A stretch of 32,838 nucleotides of DNA from an uncultured Clostridia bacterium. Lineage in GTDB: Bacteria > Bacillota > Clostridia > Christensenellales > UBA1242. Below the pieces are notes generated by a model. It searched no databases. It worked only from the letters and a program-made list of their open reading frames with translations, and was not told the DNA's origin. Position 1 is the first letter of the stretch; every line of letters begins with the position of its first letter. A program made the position numbers and the translations under genes. Location: contig CANQEP010000009.1 in the NCBI GenBank assembly GCA_947595235.1, forward strand, positions 1 to 32,838, in the 5' to 3' direction. This document shows, one piece after another, positions 1 through 8,292 of this stretch.

Positions 1-122
1 CCATTTATTCTTCTCCTAACACTGAAATTATATCATACAACTAAAACTCTGTCAATGGGTTTAATTTATACCAATTTGCCTTTTAATACTTATACTTTAC
101 TGCAAAATAATTTTGATTAAAA

Positions 123-151
123 AATACGAACTCAGACTTAGAGTTCGTATT
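123..151. terminator. Rho-independent terminator-like hairpin outside the prophage
   Basis: AATACGAACTC-AGACTTA-GAGTTCGTATT, 11-bp perfect stem. Confidence 0.6.
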
Positions 152-160
152 ATTACCTAT

Positions 161-183
161 TGGCGGAGGCTTAGGGATTCGAA
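161..183. repeat. Distal att site (tRNA-Ser 3'-end copy)
   Basis: Identical to 9902-9924; ends match the T-arm to CCA end of tRNA-Ser. Confidence 0.92.
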
Positions 184-229
184 ACATTTTTATGTGCCTC
201 TAAATGCTAGAATTTACCTAACACCAACT

Positions 230-256
230 AAAAAATTACTCAAAAATTACTCACTT
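230..256 (+). repeat. Integrase arm-type site candidate, copy 1
   Basis: AAAAAATTACTCAAAAATTACTCACTT: two tandem AAAAATTACTC units, same 27 bp as 9793-9819. Confidence 0.7.
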
Positions 257-278
257 GAAATAATATTTTAAGTCAACT

Positions 279-296
279 ACCGGTCATATGACCGGT
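279..296. terminator. Perfect 18-bp palindrome at the end of rep
   Basis: ACCGGTCATATGACCGGT followed by TTTTT on + strand. Confidence 0.45.
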
Positions 297-298
297 TT

Positions 299-1129
299 TT
301 AATTGACATCTGTTAATATACGTTTAATTAAAAAATTCTTTTCTTTTGAGAAATAAAGTATCTTCTCATATAAATTATTTACGTTCACAAAACCAACGTC
401 TTCCAAATCAACTTTATGGTCAATTAAAAACTCTTGCTTAAAAACACAAGGCTTTTTTAAATTCCGACTATAATAAAATCTTTTTTTAAATCTAAAAGTA
501 GAGCCACCAATAGATTTGGACATATATTTTTCCATATACTTCAATGTCGCAGAAACATTTTTAATTTCGGTTATAGTAGTAAAACCATATTTAAAAGCAT
601 TACAATTATATATAATAGCGCCTTTATTTTTTCCACTTCGTTGTCTTTTACCACTATCAACTAATTTTAACTCTTCAGCACTGGTTTTACCCAATAACAA
701 ATGAAAATGTAAAGCACCATCTTTTTTGTGACGTTCTGGAACAACAATATAGACCAAATTCTTATATTTGTGCTTTAAATTGTTAATAAATTTTTCATAT
801 GCATTTATAACTGCATTATCGTCTAATCTATCAACTTTAGACTTATCAAAAGTTAATGTTCCGAAATACTGCCAATCTTCAAAATTTGCATTAACAATAT
901 CACGAAATTGATTTAAAGACCGATTTTGAGAACGTAATATGGAGTTTTCAAAATCTTTTCTTGAATAATTAGTCAACTCACCAGTTGCCATATCTAAACG
1001 CCTTACACAACCATCAATAGAAACTGGTTTGAACCTTTTTTTATACGTTTTTTGAAAAGCACTAACAGAATAACGCCTATCACAATAACATTGAAAACTC
1101 TTAGTTATAGTTCTTAAAACATATTGCAT
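299..1129 (-). CDS. Rolling-circle replication initiator (HUH superfamily), inovirus type
   Basis: HFHLLLG (HUH motif) and YMEKYMSK (two candidate catalytic Tyr); ATG at 1129 preceded by GGGGGC; ORF track starts at a TTG at 1141. Confidence 0.8.
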   Translation of the reverse strand: MQYVLRTITKSFQCYCDRRYSVSAFQKTYKKRFKPVSIDGCVRRLDMATGELTNYSRKDFENSILRSQNRSLNQFRDIVNANFEDWQYFGTLTFDKSKVDRLDDNAVINAYEKFINNLKHKYKNLVYIVVPERHKKDGALHFHLLLGKTSAEELKLVDSGKRQRSGKNKGAIIYNCNAFKYGFTTITEIKNVSATLKYMEKYMSKSIGGSTFRFKKRFYYSRNLKKPCVFKQEFLIDHKVDLEDVGFVNVNNLYEKILYFSKEKNFLIKRILTDVN

Positions 1130-1160
1130 TTTTGCCCCCAATAAAATCTAAAATTCCGTT

Positions 1161-1224
1161 AAGTGTGTCTTAATGTCAAGTAAAGACACACTTTTCGAGG
1201 TGGCACACTTACGCGTGCCACCTC
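1161..1224. other. Two adjacent strong hairpins; candidate phage origin/packaging region
   Basis: AAGTGTGTCTT/AAGACACACTT (1161-1193) and GAGGTGGCAC/GTGCCACCTC (1197-1224), in the rep-zot gap. Confidence 0.5.
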
Positions 1225-1445
1225 TATTCGAGAAAAGCGTTTAAAACATTACTACAAGCACAAAGAACGCTTCGCGCGAAACTAATAAACGCAAGAAATT
1301 TATGTCGATTATAAAAGTAACGTTCCGCATCAAAAGTTACAACAGTTAATAAACAAATTTATTTTTTTACTAATATACTTTTTAAAAAAGTATCAAAATA
1401 ACTGCACAATATGAACGTCACGAGCAAACAAACAACCGCAAATAA

Positions 1446-2282
1446 TCAATCAATATCGCTCAATGGATGCATTTTTATATAATTATCTATACTTTCTTTA
1501 GAGAAATCGAAAATAGGCTGTTTTATAAACTCATAAGTTTTTAAATTTTTAAAAAAATAAACTCTTCCAGAATGACTATCGTAATATTTAAAAACATTAC
1601 AAAATTTTTTCAACTTATAAGATTTAAAACAACTTTTTACTTCTTTCAAAGAAACAGGACATCCACACTCATGTTTAATGTCTAAAAACTGCTTTTCAAA
1701 ATTATCTAAAACATCAAAACGCCACTTTATTCTAAAAATAAAACCAAAAAACTTGCTAATTTTAGATTTTTTAAAGAAAACAACATATTGGATTAAATCT
1801 CTTATTCGTTTTTGTAAAGAACTAAAACTTTGACAAATAAATATCAATCTCAAACCATTATGACGAGCATATTTTAAAAGAGAAACAATATAACGTCTAA
1901 ACCTTGCGTCTTTACAAGTTAAAATAGTGTCAGCCTCGTCAAGAATAATCGTTGAACCAAAAGGAAAATGAACTGTTGAATATTCACTATTAGGCAAACC
2001 GAAACAAGTAGTATCAATATAATGTCCATGAACGTCGCGCTTTTTATCTAAAAAAACATCAAAATTTGTATAAATTATATGACTACTCAACCGCAAATTT
2101 AAACCATTAACTCTATTATAAATATCAACATATCCTTGAGCATTTAAAACGTCTTTTTTTCTGTCATGTTTATAAAGAAGTCTAGCAATTAAAACTGCTA
2201 GACTTGTTTTTCCAGCACCTTGACCACCACAAAAAGCATAAACACCGGGCTTAAAAAACTTATAATCAGTTATAGAAACCAT
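1446..2282 (-). CDS. Zot-like (pI-type) assembly ATPase
   Basis: Walker A GGQGAGKTS, Walker B STIILDEAD; best start MVSITDYKFFKPGVYAF. Confidence 0.8.
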   Translation of the reverse strand: MVSITDYKFFKPGVYAFCGGQGAGKTSLAVLIARLLYKHDRKKDVLNAQGYVDIYNRVNGLNLRLSSHIIYTNFDVFLDKKRDVHGHYIDTTCFGLPNSEYSTVHFPFGSTIILDEADTILTCKDARFRRYIVSLLKYARHNGLRLIFICQSFSSLQKRIRDLIQYVVFFKKSKISKFFGFIFRIKWRFDVLDNFEKQFLDIKHECGCPVSLKEVKSCFKSYKLKKFCNVFKYYDSHSGRVYFFKNLKTYEFIKQPIFDFSKESIDNYIKMHPLSDID

Positions 2283-2475
2283 CTTTATCTTTGCGATACT
2301 CCTTATAACATTTATTAAGTTTATTAAGACAAGCATTAACACCGTTAATGAAGCCCTTTGATTTTGCAGTCATTGTGCCAAAAAATTTTTGTTTTTCTTT
2401 ACGAAATTTTATAACTTTTAAGTGCTCTAATTCGTTTCTTATATCACGAAAAAACAATTCAATCTTTTCTTCCAT
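2266..2475 (-). CDS. Small phage protein, unknown function
   Basis: 69 aa, overlaps the zot start, RBS-like GAGGTGAAAAATG. Confidence 0.6.
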   Translation of the reverse strand: MEEKIELFFRDIRNELEHLKVIKFRKEKQKFFGTMTAKSKGFINGVNACLNKLNKCYKEYRKDKDGFYN

Positions 2476-2490
2476 TTTTCACCTCGAAAA

Positions 2491-4992
2491 TTAAGAATCA
2501 AAATAATAGTAAACATTGTCAATCATGACAAATGTATCAGAAATAGCAAAATCATAAGAATTTGCATAACCTTCATAAAGCCAATTACTATAAATTATTT
2601 TATCACCAATAATAACATATGGAACATTATTCAAATCAAATGCATAACCATTAGGGTCAGATAATTTTAACCTTAAATTTTTACATGTAAAAGTATAATC
2701 AACACGGTAAGAATCACTTACAGTATAATGAACCTTATGCTCAAAAGGCGCCAAATAACTATGACTTGGCAATTCAGAATCAACATGATTCAACTTATAT
2801 ATATAAGAATCATTTAACAAAGGGTCAACAGATTTAAAATTATTAGAAACATCCGAACAATAAAATTCACCAGATAAAAATTTAATATAAATTTTTTCAG
2901 CAAACCAAACGCCATCACTTATAATAATCGAATAATAATCTTCGTTATATGTTAAAACAATATATGATTTTAAAGGGCCCAAATCGTCACGACTAACAGA
3001 AACAATACCACTTTCAAAAATTGTAAGATTTATAACTAAAGGCACACAAGAATCAGACAAAGTTCGATTAACTGTAACAGTCCAACAACCAGTCAAAACA
3101 GAACAAAACATACCATAAACGGTTATATCATCTTCCACAATATAATCAGAACTAAGAACATTAGCACCATCTAAACTCCAACCCCAAAACTTTGTATAAA
3201 GTTCTGTAGGTTCTAAGGTGAATTGTGATAAATCACTACCATGTCGAACATATTCAACTTGATAATCAGAATCATTTGAGAACAAAGTAACAGCATGAAG
3301 TTTAGTAAACTTAGCAACAAATGTTGTTTCCGCAGTGATTTTATATTTTGAAACATCAATGATGTCATTGCCATTTATTGTCCAACCATCAAACTCAAAA
3401 CCATCTTTTGCTGGGTTCAATGGGACGGTAGCAAAGTGGTCTTTTTGAATAATTTGCTTATCATGTTGACTATCGTCTACCATGAACTTAACGTCAAACT
3501 TATATGTAATGTCGGCAATAAATGTTGTATCAGCAGTTATCTTATAACTTGAAACGTCAACTTTGCCACCGTTAACAGTCCAACCGTTAAAGACTTTATA
3601 ATCAGTGCTTTCAACACTTACATTGCTTGCATATTCGCCATTTCTAACCTTTTGAGTAGATTTGGTTTCAGACTCAAACATAAACGTAACAGTATGCAGT
3701 TTCGTAAACTTAGCAACAAATGTTGTTGTTCCAGTTATCTTATAACTTGAAACATCAACAACATCAACACCATTGACAGTCCAACCGTCAAACTCACAAC
3801 CGTCTTTAGATGGGTTCGATGGGACAGTAGCAAAGTGGTCTTTTTCGACTATTTGCTTATTATGTTCTCCGTTATCAACCATGAACTTGACATCATATTT
3901 GTAAGTAACATTCGCAACGATTGTTACACTATCGTTGACAGTGTATTCATTAAGAGTTATCTTTTCGCCACCAACGGTCCAATAATTAAAGATAACATAA
4001 TCTGTAGACTCGGGGTCAACAATAGAAACCTTTGAGCCTTTGGCAACAACTTGCACATTGATGACACTGCCATCAAACCCAAATGTAACAATTGCTTTTT
4101 CACCCGACTGCAAAGTTTTAACATATTCCTCATAATATTGAATGGACTTTTCCAACTCCTCTATCTTTTTATTTAAACCAGTAACAGTAGAGCCATTATT
4201 TTGGAGTTGTAGAGTCAATTCACTTATTTGAGTATTTAATGTTAGAATTTGAGCATTTAACGAATTTATCGTTTGTAAGTTTAAAGCATTGGTTGACTCA
4301 AGTTGTTGAACATTAGATTGAAGATTGCTAACTTGCGAATTTAACGAAGAAATTTGACCATTCAAATTTGTAACAGTTGCGTTCAAATTAGCAACTTGCC
4401 CCTCAAGTTCTGTCTTTTGAGATTTCAAAAGATTGATTTGTGTATCTTTGTTTTCACCCGACTTCTCCAAATTAGAGATTTGAGTTGAAAGTTCCCTAAT
4501 TTGACCATTTAACTGTTCAATTTTTTGCAAGTTCGTAGTCTTTTGTTGTTCCAAAGAACTCACTTGTTCAGTTAAAGTCGCAATATTAGAATTTAAAGAC
4601 TTAATTGTTTCTTGTTGCTCTGCATTCGCAGACTCTAAAGTTTCAATAGTCTTTTCATGCTCGTTTTTTAATGCCGTTAAACTATCAATATTATTTTGAA
4701 GATTTACCGCATTTTGCTTATAATTTTCAACTTGACTTTGATAACCTACAATTTGACTATAATATTCGTCTGTCAAACTTTTATAATATTCGATTTGAGC
4801 ATTAAGTTCTGTTTCATTATTTATTCCGTCATCGTAGCCTTTATCATAAGCCTCTTGCACTTGCTCACTGGTATAGTATTTATTTTTGGTTATAGCACCA
4901 TTAATAGCAGGCCACAACATATAACCGCCAACACCAATACCAACAAGCACAACAATTAACAACAAAGACAAAAATATTGATTTTTTTCCCAT
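2491..4992 (-). CDS. Large membrane-anchored phage surface protein: N-terminal TM, long coiled coil, five InlB B-repeat-like units, C-terminal domain; candidate adsorption protein
   Basis: N-terminal MGKKSIFLSLLLIVVLVGIGVGGYMLW; Asn/Leu/Gln heptad-like coiled coil; repeated FDGWTVNG...DVSSYKIT..TTFVAKFT units. Confidence 0.75.
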   Translation of the reverse strand: MGKKSIFLSLLLIVVLVGIGVGGYMLWPAINGAITKNKYYTSEQVQEAYDKGYDDGINNETELNAQIEYYKSLTDEYYSQIVGYQSQVENYKQNAVNLQNNIDSLTALKNEHEKTIETLESANAEQQETIKSLNSNIATLTEQVSSLEQQKTTNLQKIEQLNGQIRELSTQISNLEKSGENKDTQINLLKSQKTELEGQVANLNATVTNLNGQISSLNSQVSNLQSNVQQLESTNALNLQTINSLNAQILTLNTQISELTLQLQNNGSTVTGLNKKIEELEKSIQYYEEYVKTLQSGEKAIVTFGFDGSVINVQVVAKGSKVSIVDPESTDYVIFNYWTVGGEKITLNEYTVNDSVTIVANVTYKYDVKFMVDNGEHNKQIVEKDHFATVPSNPSKDGCEFDGWTVNGVDVVDVSSYKITGTTTFVAKFTKLHTVTFMFESETKSTQKVRNGEYASNVSVESTDYKVFNGWTVNGGKVDVSSYKITADTTFIADITYKFDVKFMVDDSQHDKQIIQKDHFATVPLNPAKDGFEFDGWTINGNDIIDVSKYKITAETTFVAKFTKLHAVTLFSNDSDYQVEYVRHGSDLSQFTLEPTELYTKFWGWSLDGANVLSSDYIVEDDITVYGMFCSVLTGCWTVTVNRTLSDSCVPLVINLTIFESGIVSVSRDDLGPLKSYIVLTYNEDYYSIIISDGVWFAEKIYIKFLSGEFYCSDVSNNFKSVDPLLNDSYIYKLNHVDSELPSHSYLAPFEHKVHYTVSDSYRVDYTFTCKNLRLKLSDPNGYAFDLNNVPYVIIGDKIIYSNWLYEGYANSYDFAISDTFVMIDNVYYYFDS

Positions 4993-4993
4993 C

Positions 4994-5506
4994 TTACACC
5001 TCTCTTGTAACTACTTTCAAAATTGCACCATTTACATTCATATATTGATTTAGATAAGCAAAAGAATTATTTTCATTCTTAGTTGTAAATGTAACAATGG
5101 TGTCACTATCAAAAAATTCAATTAAAACATTGACTTTTGACGTGCAAATTTTGTCCCCATAAGAATCATAAAATTTTAAAGAAATAACTGCAGTGATTTT
5201 GCCAGCAAAAATTTCAACGTCACTTAAAAGGTTTCCATTAAAAAGAACCTCATAGTTGTTATTTTTGCCGTCAAAATCAACACTCATTTCACTAAATTTT
5301 GCAGTAAAATTAACATGGTCCTCAGTCTCAAAATCAATAGCGCCTTTGTCAAACTTAAACACTTCGTCATAATCATTTATGGTTTCGATACTTTCATATG
5401 TGCCATAAACACCACTGTCATGTTTAAAGACATTAAACACACCTATTGAACAAAAAACACCTGCAATAATTAAAGCAAAACAAATTAAATAACTATACCA
5501 TTTCAT
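4994..5506 (-). CDS. Phage membrane-anchored protein, possible minor virion protein
   Basis: Start MKWYSYLICFALIIAGVF with GGAGG RBS; ORF track start at 5545 lies upstream. Confidence 0.6.
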   Translation of the reverse strand: MKWYSYLICFALIIAGVFCSIGVFNVFKHDSGVYGTYESIETINDYDEVFKFDKGAIDFETEDHVNFTAKFSEMSVDFDGKNNNYEVLFNGNLLSDVEIFAGKITAVISLKFYDSYGDKICTSKVNVLIEFFDSDTIVTFTTKNENNSFAYLNQYMNVNGAILKVVTREV

Positions 5507-6728
5507 ACGACACCTCCATACCAGAAAGGTTGTTAATATTAACATTATGAGTAATTATCTTAGAAAGACCAGTGTCCTTAAGACAACCAACCATAAGATT
5601 AAAATTATTGTTATTACCAATAATTTTGAGGGAATTAACTTTAATGCCATAAAGTGCGTAGTTATCAAAACCTAAAATATTTGTGTCTTTAATCTTAGTG
5701 CAATCAAAGACAATGTTAATTTCCATGTCCGCATCTGCAAAAGATTTAAGTTCACTAATCGTTTTGCTAGACAAAGAATAATAGAAGCCTTGGTCCATGC
5801 TAGAATAACGTTTTACAAAATCGGCCTCAGACAAGTTGTATTCAACAGTTTTATTCCAATAATTAACATTAAACTCGACACCCGAAATATTAAAATCGGA
5901 ATCACTTGCAACACTGCCAAACATAGATTGTCCAGCATAAACCATACCGTTCCTGTTATAGTTTACAGACATTGAAAAATACGAATTGATTTGTCCATCA
6001 CTGCCAATACGTGTGTCAGAAATATGTCCGTCCTCAGAAACCTCATACATATGAAGATAATCACCCAAATCAATCATATCATTTACATATGTTCCAGTGC
6101 CATATGAACAACTACGAACAATAGATGCAATCTTCAATAAAAAGTCTTTAAAAGTATAATAATGCTTTTCAGACTTAACTTTATAAGAAATCATGTCTTT
6201 TTGCCCAGTTAAACAAGCCCAAGTGGTCTTAAAGAAATCTCCAACAGTGTAATAAACACTATGAGTTTCATAATAACCATCTAGTCTAACAGCAACAACT
6301 TTTTTGTCTATTTCCAAAAAGAAAGCATTTTTTTGTTGACCCTCGTCATTTGTTTCATCATAAACATGACCAGAGTCCCAACTCATATCACCATGACTGT
6401 CATAATAATATAAAGTTGATGTCCCATCTTTCTCTATAACTAATTGATAGCCTTTTCGATAAAGTGTTTGTTTCTTTTGGTCAGAATAAGCATTTATTCT
6501 AAACTCAACAACCTCTTTACCTTTTCCATTAACATTTTCATAATAATTAACAGAAAGGGTGGGGATTTTTTCACCAGTCTGAGGGTCTACAACACTAAGC
6601 GCGTATGTAGAAGTTGCGTCTTTAAAAATATCTACATTTGTTGTTAATAGATAAATATATAAAACAGACACAAGAGCCCCAACAAATGCCAAACAACCAA
6701 TAATAATATTAAAAATTTTCTTTCCCAT
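5493..6728 (-). CDS. Phage membrane-anchored protein, possible minor coat/adsorption component
   Basis: 411 aa, N-terminal TM, position in morphogenesis block, overlaps the next gene by about 14 bp. Confidence 0.6.
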   Translation of the reverse strand: MGKKIFNIIIGCLAFVGALVSVLYIYLLTTNVDIFKDATSTYALSVVDPQTGEKIPTLSVNYYENVNGKGKEVVEFRINAYSDQKKQTLYRKGYQLVIEKDGTSTLYYYDSHGDMSWDSGHVYDETNDEGQQKNAFFLEIDKKVVAVRLDGYYETHSVYYTVGDFFKTTWACLTGQKDMISYKVKSEKHYYTFKDFLLKIASIVRSCSYGTGTYVNDMIDLGDYLHMYEVSEDGHISDTRIGSDGQINSYFSMSVNYNRNGMVYAGQSMFGSVASDSDFNISGVEFNVNYWNKTVEYNLSEADFVKRYSSMDQGFYYSLSSKTISELKSFADADMEINIVFDCTKIKDTNILGFDNYALYGIKVNSLKIIGNNNNFNLMVGCLKDTGLSKIITHNVNINNLSGMEVSYEMV

Positions 6729-6760
6729 AATAACTCCTTTAACAAAAATTTTATTGAAAA

Positions 6761-6778
6761 AGCACTATAAACAGTGCT
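6761..6778 (-). terminator. Attenuator-like hairpin downstream of the small coat-type genes
   Basis: AGCACT-ATAAAC-AGTGCT. Confidence 0.4.
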
Positions 6779-6786
6779 CTCTCAAA

Positions 6787-6945
6787 CTATACAAGTCCGT
6801 TCCAACCAAAAAAATTTAAAACTTTTGCAAGATATTCCATGGCTTTACCTATCCAAGCGAATATTTTTCCAAGGATGGACAAAGGCCATGTTCCAAAAAA
6901 TATTACTAAAACTATTATTAAAATAAGTAAAAATATTTTCTTCAT
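6787..6945 (-). CDS. 52-aa hydrophobic phage protein (not in ORF track)
   Basis: MKKIFLLILIIVLVIFFGTWPLSILGKIFAWIGKAMEYLAKVLNFFGWNGLV. Confidence 0.6.
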   Translation of the reverse strand: MKKIFLLILIIVLVIFFGTWPLSILGKIFAWIGKAMEYLAKVLNFFGWNGLV

Positions 6946-6956
6946 AACATAAATAC

Positions 6957-7160
6957 CTATGCAACAAGTTTAAATGCTTTTATTGATTGAACTATAGACT
7001 CAACTTCTTCAACTGCTTTAGGTCCAAACCAATCTACAATTTGTTGTGCGAAACTTACACCATTAACAGAAGATGCAATGCAAATAACAAGAGCGAATAA
7101 ACCCAATGCCACAATAGCACCTAAAAGAACGTAAAAAAGTCTTTTCATAACAGCAACCAT
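6957..7160 (-). CDS. Candidate major coat protein
   Basis: MVAVMKRLFYVLLGAIVALGLFALVICIASSVNG...: small, one TM, amphipathic C-terminus; AAAGGAG RBS. Confidence 0.6.
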   Translation of the reverse strand: MVAVMKRLFYVLLGAIVALGLFALVICIASSVNGVSFAQQIVDWFGPKAVEEVESIVQSIKAFKLVA

Positions 7161-7205
7161 ACAAATACACTCCTTTAATAAATTCACCCACTTTTTTAAG
7201 CAGAG

Positions 7206-7224
7206 AGTTAGTTTCGAACTAACT
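7206..7224 (-). terminator. Hairpin between ssb-like and coat-like genes
   Basis: AGTTAGTT-TCG-AACTAACT. Confidence 0.5.
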
Positions 7225-7268
7225 TTACAATCGACTATGCAGTTTTAACACATAAACTATCTCAACAT

Positions 7269-7286
7269 ATTGCCCCAAAGGGCAAT
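7269..7286 (-). terminator. Hairpin immediately after ssb-like gene
   Basis: ATTGCCC-CAAA-GGGCAAT. Confidence 0.5.
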
Positions 7287-7288
7287 TA

Positions 7289-7603
7289 TTATTTTTCATT
7301 AAGCAATTCAACACTTATTGGCTTTTTATTTGAACCAGTCATATCATAAGTGACACGAACTTTATCTCTAAATTTCAATTTTTGATAAAGTTCTGCAGTT
7401 ACAGGGTATTGCAAATACAACCCGTCAACAAAACCATCCTCATTGTTAAAATGGTCAGAACTAACACAAACAACTATAAACTTCTCAGGTTGTGCATCAT
7501 ATTTCACACCATCGTAAATTCTTTCAGCCGTTGCATCTCGGTGAATTTTCTCAATCACCATACCATTCTCCGTATTTATTCTTCTTGAACTAAACAAACC
7601 CAT
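7289..7603 (-). CDS. Small phage protein, possibly ssDNA-binding
   Basis: 104 aa, first long gene of the leftward operon, beta-rich C-terminal half; assignment by position. Confidence 0.45.
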   Translation of the reverse strand: MGLFSSRRINTENGMVIEKIHRDATAERIYDGVKYDAQPEKFIVVCVSSDHFNNEDGFVDGLYLQYPVTAELYQKLKFRDKVRVTYDMTGSNKKPISVELLNEK

Positions 7604-7643
7604 ATTTTACTCCTTTATTTGCGTTCTGTATTCCGCCTTTAGG

Positions 7644-7682
7644 TCGGTGTCACCGCATATATTTATTGTGCTGGGTAGCACA
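7644..7682. other. Hairpins next to the tRNA-like structures
   Basis: CGGTG-T-CACCG (7645-7655) and TGTGCT-GGGT-AGCACA (7667-7682). Confidence 0.5.
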
Positions 7683-7742
7683 TGGCGTGGAAATCGGGAA
7701 TTGCACCCGAAACAGAGGGGCACTGTCAACTATTTTTTCCAC
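7683..7742 (-). ncRNA. tRNA-like structure 2, D-arm-less, with encoded GCCA 3' end
   Basis: GTGGAAA.AAATAGTT.GACAG.TGCCCCT.CTGTT.TCGGG.TGCAATT.CCCGA.TTTCCAC.GCCA: 7-bp acceptor, 5-bp/7-nt middle arm, 5-bp/7-nt T-arm. Confidence 0.55.
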
Positions 7743-7743
7743 A

Positions 7744-7819
7744 TAGAGCGAGGAAAGAGAATTGAACTCTTTGCCAAGGGGAAAAATGAGAAAAAACCCT
7801 TGGGGCCACCAGACCTCGC
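7744..7819 (-). ncRNA. tRNA-like structure 1, D-arm-less, canonical T-loop
   Basis: GCGAGGT...CCAAGGG-(16 nt)-CCCTTGG.C.AAAGAG.TTCAATT.CTCTTT.CCTCGC.TCTA. Confidence 0.5.
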
Positions 7820-7825
7820 GCAAAA

Positions 7826-7845
7826 TGCCTTTATAGGCATTTTTT
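7826..7845. terminator. Terminator-like hairpin
   Basis: AAATGCC-TTTATA-GGCATTTTTT. Confidence 0.5.
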
Positions 7846-7986
7846 ATGTTTTTTTACTATTGAACCGTCAGACAAAGAATACATAACGCTAGGAATATTT
7901 AATGCTTGAAAAGACAAATATTTGTTTTTTGCGCTAACAGAATTATCAAAAAAATAAATAAAATTTATCGTTTCAACAACATACAT
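7831..7986 (-). CDS. 51-aa phage protein, unknown
   Basis: MYVVETINFIYFFDNSVSAKNKYLSF...; GGAGG 9-10 nt upstream of ATG; replaces the longer ORF-track call 7831-8106. Confidence 0.5.
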   Translation of the reverse strand: MYVVETINFIYFFDNSVSAKNKYLSFQALNIPSVMYSLSDGSIVKKHKKCL

Positions 7987-7999
7987 TTTTCTATACCTC

Positions 8000-8113
8000 C
8001 TACCAACACATTCTTTTTGCTTTCTTCCTTGCAGCACCAGTGCGAGTTGTTCCCCTTGTCCTAACTCTTGTTGACGACTTTCTTGTCGTCCTTGTTGTTC
8101 TACCATATGCCAT
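8000..8113 (-). CDS. 37-aa very basic Arg/Thr/Lys-rich protein (not in ORF track)
   Basis: MAYGRTTRTTRKSSTRVRTRGTTRTGAARKKAKRMCW; AAAGGAG RBS; stop overlaps RBS of next gene. Confidence 0.65.
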   Translation of the reverse strand: MAYGRTTRTTRKSSTRVRTRGTTRTGAARKKAKRMCW

Positions 8114-8137
8114 ATAACTAACTCCTTTAATTAAATT

Positions 8138-8156
8138 TTACTAAGTTTCTTAGTAA
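8138..8156. promoter_or_regulatory. Candidate repressor operator O1
   Basis: TTACTAAG-TTT-CTTAGTAA perfect dyad. Confidence 0.6.
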
Positions 8157-8166
8157 CTTTAATTAA

Positions 8167-8195
8167 AATATATCAAATAATTTAATATGTGTCAA
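8167..8195 (-). promoter_or_regulatory. Leftward phage promoter
   Basis: TTGACA - 17 nt - TATATT on minus strand. Confidence 0.6.
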
Positions 8196-8200
8196 ACAAT

Positions 8201-8219
8201 TTACTAAGAAATTTAATAA
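8201..8219. promoter_or_regulatory. Candidate repressor operator O2, imperfect
   Basis: TTACTAAG-AAA-TTTAATAA shares the left half-site of O1. Confidence 0.4.
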
Positions 8220-8292
8220 AAAATTAAAAAATTTTATAATTATTGAAATTTAATACTAAAAATGTTAATTTATTAATAGGAGGCATAGAAAA

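Noticed and set aside
1-4. Possible start of a leftward gene at the window edge (GGAGAAGAATAAATGG on minus strand)
   Set aside because: RBS and ATG are plausible, but the coding sequence is outside the window, so it cannot be supported.
7831-8106. 91-aa ORF in the track
   Set aside because: Internal RBS plus ATG at 7986, and the overlapping 8000-8113 frame with its own RBS, better explain the sequence as two small genes.
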